Position numbers and translations under genes: made by a program. A stretch of DNA of 8,605 bases from DASUFH01 sp036274645 (GTDB lineage: Bacteria; Acidobacteriota; Terriglobia; 20CM-2-55-15): positions 1-8,605 of the forward strand of contig DASUFH010000349.1 of the NCBI GenBank assembly GCA_036274645.1, written 5' to 3'. Shown here piece by piece: positions 1 to 7,428 of the stretch. Within the stretch, counting starts at the first letter, position 1. Each line of letters begins with the position of its first letter. The notes below the pieces were generated by a model, which saw only the letters and a list, made by a program, of their open reading frames with translations, was not told where the DNA came from and did not search any database.

Positions 1-118
1 GGAGGTCCCGCCGGGGCCGGCGGGCGCGGCGCGCCGGGCGGTGGTCCTGGAGGCGGCGCCCGCGGAGGACCGGGAGGCGGCGGCGCCGGGCGGGGCGGGC
101 GCGGTGGCGGACCGGCCG
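1..118. repeat. GC-rich low-complexity segment coding Gly/Pro/Ala/Arg
   Basis: This stretch is almost entirely G and C and is built of degenerate GGN/CCG-type codons. In the hydrolase frame it reads as short iterations such as GGGPGGG and GRGGRGGG. It sits just before the last core strand of the hydrolase, so it looks like a flexible surface insertion rather than a folded domain. Imperfect iteration suggests slippage expansion. Its left boundary is cut by the window edge. Confidence 0.6.
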
Positions 119-390
119 AACAACCCGATCAGGCCACGCAAGTGGCCCGGTCGAATCTGCAGGGGCTGGCCAAAGGCAAGATCGCGGTCATGGTCGCCTG
201 GGGAGAACTCGATCCCCCGACGATCATCAACTTTGACCAGGGCCTCAAGGACGCGCTGTGCAAGACCGGACGCTGCCCGGAAACTCTCGCGTTGAAGGAT
301 CACAGCCACATGTCCCTCGTGTTCTCGCCAAACACCGCGGACAAGTCCGTGACCGATCCCATTCTCAAATGGATGAGCGGCATTAAGTAA
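1..390 (+). CDS. Alpha/beta hydrolase, C-terminal part (5' end outside window)
   Basis: The reading frame is open from the first base and stops with TAA at 388-390, giving 129 visible residues of a longer protein. After a low-complexity Gly/Pro/Ala/Arg segment (about residues 1-40), the sequence becomes a typical hydrolase C-terminus. A strand (KIAVMVAWGELDPP) carries an Asp (visible residue 71) in the usual triad-acid position, and DHSHMS (His 101 and 103) supplies the likely triad His. Ser-loop motifs would lie upstream and are not visible. Two Cys, 87 and 92, in a CKTGRCP segment could form a small disulfide loop. The family hydrolyses esters or related bonds, and the exact substrate cannot be read here. 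It converges on the defence operon and is most likely chromosomal flank rather than part of it. The fold is fairly clear; the precise subfamily is not. Confidence 0.72.
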   Translation, partial: GGPAGAGGRGAPGGGPGGGARGGPGGGGAGRGGRGGGPAEQPDQATQVARSNLQGLAKGKIAVMVAWGELDPPTIINFDQGLKDALCKTGRCPETLALKDHSHMSLVFSPNTADKSVTDPILKWMSGIK

Positions 391-465
391 ACCGACCGGC
401 GGGTTGCCAAACTACTCGAGGACGGGTCCGCTTGCGTGTGCCATGCGGAGTTACCGCGTCGTGTT
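391..465. other. Convergent junction between hydrolase and drmC
   Basis: Two stop codons face each other across 75 bases. The only small hairpin I could find is a 4-bp stem with a 5-base loop at 445-457, with no T-run behind it on either strand, so no convincing intrinsic terminator is visible. No direct repeat, tRNA end or integration-site-like sequence was recognised here. The junction marks the right edge of chromosomal flank and the downstream end of the defence operon. Confidence 0.4.
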
Positions 466-1248
466 TCACTGCATAGGAAGGGGTTTCAGGACGCCGAGAT
501 CGATCAGGCCGCGAAGGTGGCTCGTGATGCTTGCGGCCAGTGCGCGATCTCGATAGAGCAGGCCCAGTTCCATGTTTCGATCAAGGGCCGCTTCGGTCAG
601 GTTGGCCGAGGTCACGAATACGTTTTCATCGTCGGTGACAACGGCTTTGGCATGCAGGACGCCTTCCGGTCCGTCGCGCTCGAGCGCTCGTGGATCGTAA
701 TACACGCGGGGGCGAACATTGCCAGGCCAGTCCGTTTTCCAGAATCGGTCGGCGAACTTGCGGACCAAAGAGTCTGCGGCCGTGTCATCGCCCTTGCGGC
801 GTTGGATATTGAGCAGCAATGTCGCGCGGATTGCCGGCCGCGTGTCCATGCGGCGGGCCAGAACTTCGAAGGCCTTCGGCCCATCAAAATACGCATACGT
901 GCTCACCCACACCGACTCGGCACAGAAACCCAGTAGTTCTTCAAAAACCTGACGTGTGTTCCGCGCAGGTACGCCGGGAACTTCCGGCCCCGACCAGACG
1001 AGGTCCGGCTTCGGGGTCCGGGCGCTCGCCGTCTCCACAGTGCGCAGCCAGACGCCCGCGGCCGGCCCTGTGATTCCGAGACGCGCAAGTTCCGTGAGTC
1101 CCGACCCGATGGTTTCGATTGAGGCGGAGGATCCCAGAACGGAGCGCAGGGCTGGCGCTGAGTAGGGAGCTGTCAGCATTCCCGTTTCGAGCGCCGCAGC
1201 AAGGCGGGCGCGCACATTGCCGGGAACGCCGATCAGTTTCTCGATCAC
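466..1248 (-). CDS. drmC: DrmC, phospholipase D-like DISARM protein
   Basis: The product is 260 residues when started at GTG 1248, close to the usual size of DrmC. The C-terminal half is a PLD-type domain with one HKD signature: H199, K201 and D206 within GVLHAKAVVTDD, followed by TSAN (S214, N216) and an NMELGL segment (E227). One HKD per chain implies that two chains pair to form an active site, as in single-motif PLD nucleases. The reading frame stays open to an ATG at 1443, but that extension is an Arg-rich shadow of drmB. The GTG overlaps the drmB stop (GTGA) and has a GGAG seven bases upstream. DrmC is a core DISARM component of uncertain role and is dispensable in some tested systems. 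Its position last in the operon matches class layouts that end in drmC. Hydrolytic activity is inferred from the motif only. Confidence 0.88.
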   Translation of the reverse strand: MIEKLIGVPGNVRARLAAALETGMLTAPYSAPALRSVLGSSASIETIGSGLTELARLGITGPAAGVWLRTVETASARTPKPDLVWSGPEVPGVPARNTRQVFEELLGFCAESVWVSTYAYFDGPKAFEVLARRMDTRPAIRATLLLNIQRRKGDDTAADSLVRKFADRFWKTDWPGNVRPRVYYDPRALERDGPEGVLHAKAVVTDDENVFVTSANLTEAALDRNMELGLLYRDRALAASITSHLRGLIDLGVLKPLPMQ

Positions 1249-3020
1249 TCGGCCGCTCCGAAAAAGGCCGCGTCTGGAACACCGAGCGCCGGGACGACGA
1301 GCGCGCGGTCGAGGTAATCGTTGCGCATCTCGCAGGACGTTTCTCCGACCAGAGTGCAGCCATGACACGCGGCGCCATGGAGCCACCGTTGCTCCATGCT
1401 TTCGCCTGGAGCGTGCTGTGCGCAGATCGGATCGTTGGAACATAAGGCGCCATTCCGCAGAGCGTGTTTGAGATGCCCTTCAATCTGCCGGGCCTGCTGA
1501 ACCAACCCGCCGAGCGTTCCTTCCGCGTCCGGACTGCCGGTGTAGAGCAGCAGGCCGAACCGGCCGCGCTCGGCATCCGTATAGACGCGCTCGCGAATCG
1601 AACTCGCCGGATATCCGCAACGCATCGCCAGCGACTGGATCAACAGATGGGACAATGTATGGAGAAGGATGTAGGGGCCCCCCGGAAAGTCGCGCGGAGT
1701 CTTCCGGCCGGCCATCCAGCGTTTGTGGCCATCCGCAAGGTACTGCAGGCGTTTCAACACTCCGGGACGCGCAAGCCAGTGGTTGACAGACTCTGGCCGA
1801 AGCTTGAGGAAGATCCCTTCCCCCCGGTTCTCGACGGCCGGGAACCATGTGGGCTCTTCGGCGAGCCGCGCCCGCTCCACGTCACTTTCATAGTCTCCAT
1901 TGATGTCCGGAGTGACGGCTTCGAACCGCGTAAAACCGGCGAGAGCCTGCACTTCGCGAAGCCGGTGCAACTGGGTGACGCTCTCGATTCCCTCATAGCG
2001 CCCGGAATGTCTCCAGACAGATTCCGGGAGCCGGCGCGCGTGGAAGTCCGGATCGATGGGGACATCGTCGCCGAAGCCCTCCGGCACAGACAGCAAAGTG
2101 TCGAGTTCCGCCACCTTCGTTGGTCGATCATCGGAACTGCCGCCCTTCTCGAAGGCGATGGCCGCCATTACGTCTGTGTCGGCAAAAGCCTCCAGCGCCG
2201 CGGCGATCCGTGGTTTCTTCTTGAGCGTCGTCAATTCCTCGGCCGTATCCACAATCTGCAGGTCATCCCAGAGATCGCGGACAGCCCTCTGAACCTCGGT
2301 TGCATGATCGGGCAGGGAGAGGACGCTGACAACTTGCGCGAAATAGGCGTTCGCGGCTGTCCGGATGAGAAGCCGGCTCGGACGGTTGCAGTCTTCATGG
2401 ACGCCGCGGCCGAGCCAGGGCATCCTGCCGTGGCACACACCGAGCGGTCCCGGCATCGATGCGTCGTGGAGGCTCCGCCGCTTGCCGCAGCCGCACGTCA
2501 CGATAAGGTCGGCCAAATCACCGCTCGTGCCTCTTTCTTCGATACGCAGATCTTTTCTACCGCACGATTCGCCTTGATGAACGAATCCCTTCCAGTCGAT
2601 ATCGTCCACGTGGCCTCTCGGACAGCCTCGAACGAAGCGCGTGGGCACAACCTGAAGCCCCTCGAACCGGCTCCTGTCCAGCGCCGTTCTATAGACGAGG
2701 CGGCGGGATCGGACTGACGCGGCATCATCCTTTTCCTGTACGACGAACCATTCCGGGAATCGCCAGGCTCGAATACCTTTCTTGGCGTCGCGGGGATCCG
2801 CCGGTGGAGCATAGAACCGGGGAGGAACGCCCCCGGCCGTCATTCCCCGGAGTTTGTGGCGCAGGCGCCGCTCGGGGATCTCGTCGAGATCCGCCGTCTT
2901 TGGCCAGAACTCCAGGCCCCCGATGATGGCGGAGTGTCTCGGCAGGTCCAGCAAGGCGCCCGGTCCCCACGTGGTGATCACCTGACTGCGGCGCAACTGT
3001 CCGCGAGCTTTCTTGCTCAT
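1245..3020 (-). CDS. drmB: DrmB, DUF1998-domain DISARM protein
   Basis: The product is 591 residues. The N-terminus has the typical DrmB opening, RRSQVITTWGPGALLDLP (residues 10-27). A Cys/His-rich middle (C133, H137, C153, C176, C178, C196, C211) looks like metal-binding zinc ribbons. The C-terminal DUF1998 region (about 445-565) contains GPYILLHTLSHLLIQSLA, GLLLYTGSPDAEGTLGGLV and a second Cys cluster (C527, C533, C552, C555, C563). DrmB is known to bind DrmA and form the DNA-recognising DISARM core, and the DUF1998 domain is a partner of DISARM-type helicases. The ATG at 3020 overlaps the drmA TGA as ATGA and has a GAGGA six bases upstream (3031-3027). The stop overlaps drmC as GTGA. Length, motifs and neighbours all agree, with no sign of damage. 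Confidence 0.95.
   Translation of the reverse strand: MSKKARGQLRRSQVITTWGPGALLDLPRHSAIIGGLEFWPKTADLDEIPERRLRHKLRGMTAGGVPPRFYAPPADPRDAKKGIRAWRFPEWFVVQEKDDAASVRSRRLVYRTALDRSRFEGLQVVPTRFVRGCPRGHVDDIDWKGFVHQGESCGRKDLRIEERGTSGDLADLIVTCGCGKRRSLHDASMPGPLGVCHGRMPWLGRGVHEDCNRPSRLLIRTAANAYFAQVVSVLSLPDHATEVQRAVRDLWDDLQIVDTAEELTTLKKKPRIAAALEAFADTDVMAAIAFEKGGSSDDRPTKVAELDTLLSVPEGFGDDVPIDPDFHARRLPESVWRHSGRYEGIESVTQLHRLREVQALAGFTRFEAVTPDINGDYESDVERARLAEEPTWFPAVENRGEGIFLKLRPESVNHWLARPGVLKRLQYLADGHKRWMAGRKTPRDFPGGPYILLHTLSHLLIQSLAMRCGYPASSIRERVYTDAERGRFGLLLYTGSPDAEGTLGGLVQQARQIEGHLKHALRNGALCSNDPICAQHAPGESMEQRWLHGAACHGCTLVGETSCEMRNDYLDRALVVPALGVPDAAFFGAAE
1256..1259 (-). promoter_or_regulatory. Ribosome binding site deciding the drmC GTG start
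   Basis: GGAG on the minus strand lies seven bases before GTG 1248, inside the last codons of drmB. It supports the short 260-residue DrmC and coupled translation with drmB. Confidence 0.5.
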
Positions 3021-6000
3021 GCGCCGTCCTCGACATCAGCGCCGCTGAGGTCTTTCAGAAAAAGATTGACGTCCAGTTCAACGTCGCGCAGAGAACGATT
3101 CGACCGGAACTGGCGGTGGTCGCTCGATTCGAAGTCCTTGTCGAGCATGTCCCGCAGGAGCGGTTTCGGCGTATCGAGTTCGTAGCTCTGGTATTGAAGG
3201 GCGACGTTTTGCGTGTGGTAGTCCTCGAAGATCTTCCGCCACGAATCGAGCAGGTCGACGATCCGGTTCTGGACACTGCGCAGGCGCTCCTCCCGCTCGT
3301 CGTCTTCCATGAGCGGTTGCTGGCGCACGCGGTCGAGGACTGCGTCCAGAAGGCGGCGCTCCAGCGCAGGACGGACTCCGCCTATCCGCTCGGCGCCCTC
3401 GGGCGGCGTCAGGCTGGGTTCGATATGCCGCGCCAGGGTGACCATCGCGCCGGCAAACGCGCGATCCAGAGCGCGCGCCGAGAAGGGCGTCACGCTCCCA
3501 ACTTCAACAGAGCGATAGAACGTCTCGTGGTAATGACGGAATCGTTCGTAATGTGACCGGTCGCGCGGTTTATGAATGTCGAGCAGCGTGACGACAAGCC
3601 CCGGCCGCTGATCGTCCCGGCCGACACGGCTGGTAGCCTGGATGTATTCGGAACTTGTCTTGGGCTGCCCCATCACGACCATCAGGCCCAGGCGTTGAAT
3701 GTCGAGACCGACCGAGATCATGTTCGTCGCAATCGCGCAGTCGACGCGCCGGTCCTTGTCGTGGAAAGGGCGTTCGAGGCGCTGTTTGGCCTCGGCGATC
3801 TTCTCCGTCGGAATCCGGGACGTGAGTTCGACGACCTCGGTAAACGACTTGCGATTGTGGAACAATCCCGGCGTTTCGTTCAGACGCTTCCGCTCTCCGT
3901 ATCGTTTGATGATGTCCTGGATCTGTTCTTCCAGAATCCGGCGGCATCCGCCGAGTTCCCGCAGGCTGTTGAAGTAGCCGAGAACGCTCATGTAGGGATC
4001 CGCGGGATTATTTGGGTTCCTTTCGCCGCCGGCATCACGGTAGGCCTTCTCGGCGGCGCCCATCAGAGCGAGCCACGTCCGGCTCAGCACGACCTTGGGA
4101 TTACGGCCTTGCGCCGCAACGCCGACGTAAAGCCGCGCGGGCTTCTCCGCAGATGCGACGGTCCGCGCAAAGAAGGAGTTTCGTCTGTCGGGCCCGGGCG
4201 GCGGAAAGACCTGAGTCAGCGGACGGGCGAACAGCGCCTGGATCTGATCCTGTGCGCGGCGGACCGTCGCGGTGGAAGCAACGATCTTCGGCCGGATCGA
4301 CTTGCCCTCGACCTGACGGACGCACAAGGCTTCAATCGCCGTTTCATAGAGACCCGCGATCGTGCCGAGCGGACCGGAAATCAGATGGAGTTCGTCCTGG
4401 ATCACCAGATCGGGAGGCGGCAACGGCGTCTTGAGGCGAGGTTTTCCGCCGCCGGGTTCTGCCGGACCGTAGAAGCCGGTCTTGTCATGGCGATCCGCGC
4501 CGCCAAGCAGCGCGCCGGACCGACCGACCCATGGAAGCGACGCAAACTTATCGACGGTGGCAATCAGGAAGGCTGGCAGACGCCGGTAGATGGGATCATC
4601 GACGGCAACGATCGGGAGCGGCCGCTTGCCGGTAAAGTCGCAGTCCAGATTCTGACAAACGATGCGCAGTTCCAGCGGGTAATCGCCAGGGGGCAGCAGA
4701 GCAAACGAGTCGCGATGGAAACGGTGTTCACACCACGGACACTTCTCGATCGGAACGGGCAGGGGCTTGCCTTGAGGGTCCCTTTGGTAGTCGCGCACCT
4801 TCGTCCGCGCGTCACCCGAACCCTTGAACCCTTTGTGACCCATCACGTTCGGAGTTGCGGCTTTTCCCACCCACAAACCGATTTCGAACGGCCAGGCGCC
4901 ATATCGTGCCACGGCCTTCTCGCGTTCCAGTTCGAGCGCGCAAACCAGCCCGGCGGCGCGGCCCAGCTGGTCGAGCGTAAGCAGACGCAGGGTGTAGCGC
5001 ATGATGACGCTCACACCCGCACCGCCCAGACCGGTATCGGAATCTTTGTGCCGCAACCGTCTCAGCACCATCGCGAATGCCGCCAGTCCCAGATACGCCT
5101 CGGTCTTGCCGCCGCCCGTCGGGAAGAAGAGAAGGTCCACGGTATTGCGGTGGGGATCGTTCGCATCGGCAAGACCGGGAAGGTTCAGCAGCAGGAACGC
5201 CAGCTGAAACGTCTTCCAGCGCGGCGCTTCGATCTTGAGACGCTGGCGCAAGGCGGCGGCCACCGCGCGATTCGCCACGCGGAAAGCGTCCAGCGCGTTG
5301 GGATCGCTGGCCAGCGCGGCGATTCCGCGCTCCATCCGGTCCGCGCCCAGAGTGGCGTGTTGCAGCAGGACGAGAGCGGTTTCGAGCCGATTGCCGGAGA
5401 GCTCGGTCTGCGCCTTTTCGCGCTGCTCGTGAATCCACGTCCGGTACGCGGCGACGAGCAAGTCCAGCGCAGCATGGACGGCATTGGCGTCCGGAAGAGC
5501 TCCAAGAGCGGTCATCGAAAGCTCCACACCTTCAGGATCGAACGTTTCGGTCTTTTCGACTTCGGCCGCGGGCAGCCATGCGGTGCGCAGCACGCGGCAG
5601 GCGCCGTCAACGGTCTCCCAGTCCGCCGAGACGCCATGACCGCTGGCGTACTCCGGAACGTCGGCATAGTGGATGTCGGCCACCTGTTCGTCCCAATCCT
5701 CCGGGTCCACGCCGCGGAGATCCGGACGGGGCAGGAAAGGTTGGTCCCCCCGGACCTCAAGCCGGGGCTGGAACACGAACGCTTCGTCCGGCGCCTCGGC
5801 AATGGGCGGGCGGCGGTTCACCAGAAACACGGAAACAGACCGCGTTCCAGCCGGGAGATGCTCCTTGAGATCGTCGGCGGAAACCAGACGCTCCACGATC
5901 TGCAGTTCGAGTCCGCCGGAATGCTGGACCGGCAATGGGGCATAGACCTCGCCATCGCCCTTGAGGTCGACGTCGATCTGTTGCTGACGGGGATGACGGC

Positions 6001-6442
6001 GCCAGATGGGGCCGGGTTTCCCATCGTCCCCGGGAACTTCGTCACGCGTATAGTCGCCCCAATCCACCACGACGGACAGGCGTCTCATGCTGGCCGGCAC
6101 AAGGAAGCTCAGGCCCATCGAGGAGGGAAAATAGCTCTTCTTGGCTGGCCGTTGCTCCTCCGTATTCTCTTCAGCCAGTCCGCCGTCTTCCGCCGCTTCT
6201 CCAAGATCTTCATCGGAGTCGGCGTCGCCGGACTGTTCGGCAGGAGTGGCGGCAGGCATCAGGAAACCGGTCAGGTACCAGGTGGACGGCCTCACCCTCC
6301 CCGGAATCAACTCCTCGGCGAACGCGTGGCCAGGGCCCGGCCCAACCAGATCCAGTTGCAGCGCCTCCACGAGGCGGCCCCGGACGTCGAGAGGTGTTGC
6401 GGTGGCTGGATGAGATCTCACGACTGGGTTTTCAGTGGCCAT
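3017..6442 (-). CDS. drmA: DrmA, DISARM SF2 helicase
   Basis: The product is 1141 residues, the normal size for DrmA. The N-terminal 400 residues are a DISARM-specific region with a strongly acidic, probably disordered stretch (about 70-97). The helicase core follows: Walker A PTGGGKT (441-447), a DEXH-type box DELH (683-686), motif III STAT (723-726), then NMISVGLD (about 907-914) and QATSRVGR (935-942) of the second RecA lobe. Between Walker A and DELH is a zinc-ribbon-like insertion with CPWC (568, 571) and C596/C601. DrmA with DrmB binds DNA and is thought to sense incoming phage DNA. The ATG at 6442 has GGAAGA eight bases upstream (6456-6451) and overlaps the end of abiEii. The gene is intact, with no internal stop or frame break. 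Family assignment is firm because drmB and drmC follow directly. Confidence 0.95.
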   Translation of the reverse strand: MATENPVVRSHPATATPLDVRGRLVEALQLDLVGPGPGHAFAEELIPGRVRPSTWYLTGFLMPAATPAEQSGDADSDEDLGEAAEDGGLAEENTEEQRPAKKSYFPSSMGLSFLVPASMRRLSVVVDWGDYTRDEVPGDDGKPGPIWRRHPRQQQIDVDLKGDGEVYAPLPVQHSGGLELQIVERLVSADDLKEHLPAGTRSVSVFLVNRRPPIAEAPDEAFVFQPRLEVRGDQPFLPRPDLRGVDPEDWDEQVADIHYADVPEYASGHGVSADWETVDGACRVLRTAWLPAAEVEKTETFDPEGVELSMTALGALPDANAVHAALDLLVAAYRTWIHEQREKAQTELSGNRLETALVLLQHATLGADRMERGIAALASDPNALDAFRVANRAVAAALRQRLKIEAPRWKTFQLAFLLLNLPGLADANDPHRNTVDLLFFPTGGGKTEAYLGLAAFAMVLRRLRHKDSDTGLGGAGVSVIMRYTLRLLTLDQLGRAAGLVCALELEREKAVARYGAWPFEIGLWVGKAATPNVMGHKGFKGSGDARTKVRDYQRDPQGKPLPVPIEKCPWCEHRFHRDSFALLPPGDYPLELRIVCQNLDCDFTGKRPLPIVAVDDPIYRRLPAFLIATVDKFASLPWVGRSGALLGGADRHDKTGFYGPAEPGGGKPRLKTPLPPPDLVIQDELHLISGPLGTIAGLYETAIEALCVRQVEGKSIRPKIVASTATVRRAQDQIQALFARPLTQVFPPPGPDRRNSFFARTVASAEKPARLYVGVAAQGRNPKVVLSRTWLALMGAAEKAYRDAGGERNPNNPADPYMSVLGYFNSLRELGGCRRILEEQIQDIIKRYGERKRLNETPGLFHNRKSFTEVVELTSRIPTEKIAEAKQRLERPFHDKDRRVDCAIATNMISVGLDIQRLGLMVVMGQPKTSSEYIQATSRVGRDDQRPGLVVTLLDIHKPRDRSHYERFRHYHETFYRSVEVGSVTPFSARALDRAFAGAMVTLARHIEPSLTPPEGAERIGGVRPALERRLLDAVLDRVRQQPLMEDDEREERLRSVQNRIVDLLDSWRKIFEDYHTQNVALQYQSYELDTPKPLLRDMLDKDFESSDHRQFRSNRSLRDVELDVNLFLKDLSGADVEDGA

Positions 6443-7428
6443 TAATTTCGTCTTCCAGCTCTTTCAAACAGTCGATTACTGTATCGAACTTCGGCGTCTC
6501 TCCGAAGATCATCATTTCCATATCCCGATAGTCGCGTCGCAACGCGGACTGGCGCCCGATATCCGGTATCAAGCGGAAGGTTCCGGGTTTGGCGTCTTCG
6601 TAACGCGCCCAACCGGCGGGATAGAATCGCTGCTTGAATTCGACAACCTGTCTCAAGAGTTCCATGTCCTTGAGGGCACGCCGCCGTACGGGAACTCGCC
6701 GCGAGTTTGAACATATCGTAGTAATGCCGTGAATGGCGCGAAGGCATCGCGCCGGGGCGGTACGCTTCCTGGTGAAGGATGGTCGCCTTTTCCCAAAACG
6801 TTCGCTCTGCGGTGATGGCCACGACCGGACACGCCGGGTCTTCGAAGACTTTCGGGAAAGCATCGGCGGCGTAAGGGTGAATGACGTGCCGGTTCGAAGG
6901 AACCCATGAAGCCAATGGGCCGATCTCAAGCCGGACTTCGGGACGCAGATAGTCTTCGGAAAATGCGGCCGGATAAGCGACGTTTAACGCGTTCGGATCA
7001 GTCGTGTCGACAGAGACTCGGATTTCCGAACAGCTGGCAAAAAGCTTTTGAAGGTATGGAGTGAGCGTTCCCGCGATGTAATCGGCGGCTTTGCGGTTGA
7101 TGCTTTTGTTGAAACGGTCCTGTTTCCCCTTGGACTCAAAGTCCTGATAGGGATCTTCTTTTCCGGGACCATAGCCGAGAAGCTGCCAATCGAGTACGAG
7201 ATCGATGTCCTCGGAAAACCGGTCGATAAGACCGAAGACCTTGGAAAGAGTAGTTCCGCCCTTGAATACGAGCCGGGTTCCAAGTTCGGGATCGGCAAAA
7301 AGCTGTTTCAGCGCCCAGCATACCCAGAAGTCCTTCTCAATAATGGCGGGGTTTGTGCCGCGTTCGCGCGCCGACTCCTGAAACAAATCGCGGCGCTCGG
7401 CGGCCGGCAAGCGGGCAACCTTATTCAC
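6432..7428 (-). CDS. abiEii: AbiEii-family nucleotidyltransferase toxin, apparently frameshifted
   Basis: An AbiEii/AbiGii toxin of about 331 residues is encoded in two frames. The first 246 residues hold IEKDFWV (30-36), the nucleotidyltransferase signature GGTTLSK (57-63) with D74 and D76 in SEDIDLVLD, FWEKATILHQE (211-221) and RHYYDMFKLA (234-243). The genuine C-terminus (ALKDMELLRQVVEFKQRFYP through MMIFGETPKF to ELEDEINGH) lies one base out of frame and ends at 6432. The break falls between 6674 and 6692 and equals one extra base. Unshifted reading gives an Arg-rich tail ending at 6442 (328 residues). Start GTG 7428 (VNKVARLPAAERRDLF) has GAGAGG upstream and overlaps the abiEi stop; the ATG at 7467 would only add shadow sequence. 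Family members modify tRNA using NTPs. A real mutation or an assembly error are both possible. Confidence 0.85.

Noticed and set aside
436..936. 166-codon plus-strand ORF opposite drmC
   Set aside because: It is codon-aligned in antisense to drmC, which shows a clear HKD motif, so it is a shadow.
1464..2717. 417-codon plus-strand ORF opposite drmB
   Set aside because: It is also codon-aligned in antisense to drmB and has no family resemblance. It is a shadow of GC-rich codon use.
3572..6445. 957-codon plus-strand ORF opposite drmA
   Set aside because: It is exactly codon-aligned to drmA in antisense. Its stops would require TTA, CTA or TCA codons in drmA, which are rare in such GC-rich coding sequence. 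The translation has no recognisable motif, while drmA has every helicase motif.
6674..6692. Programmed +1 frameshift in abiEii
   Set aside because: No in-frame stop or rare codon forces a pause at the junction and no known slippery +1 signal is visible. A mutation or an assembly error is simpler.
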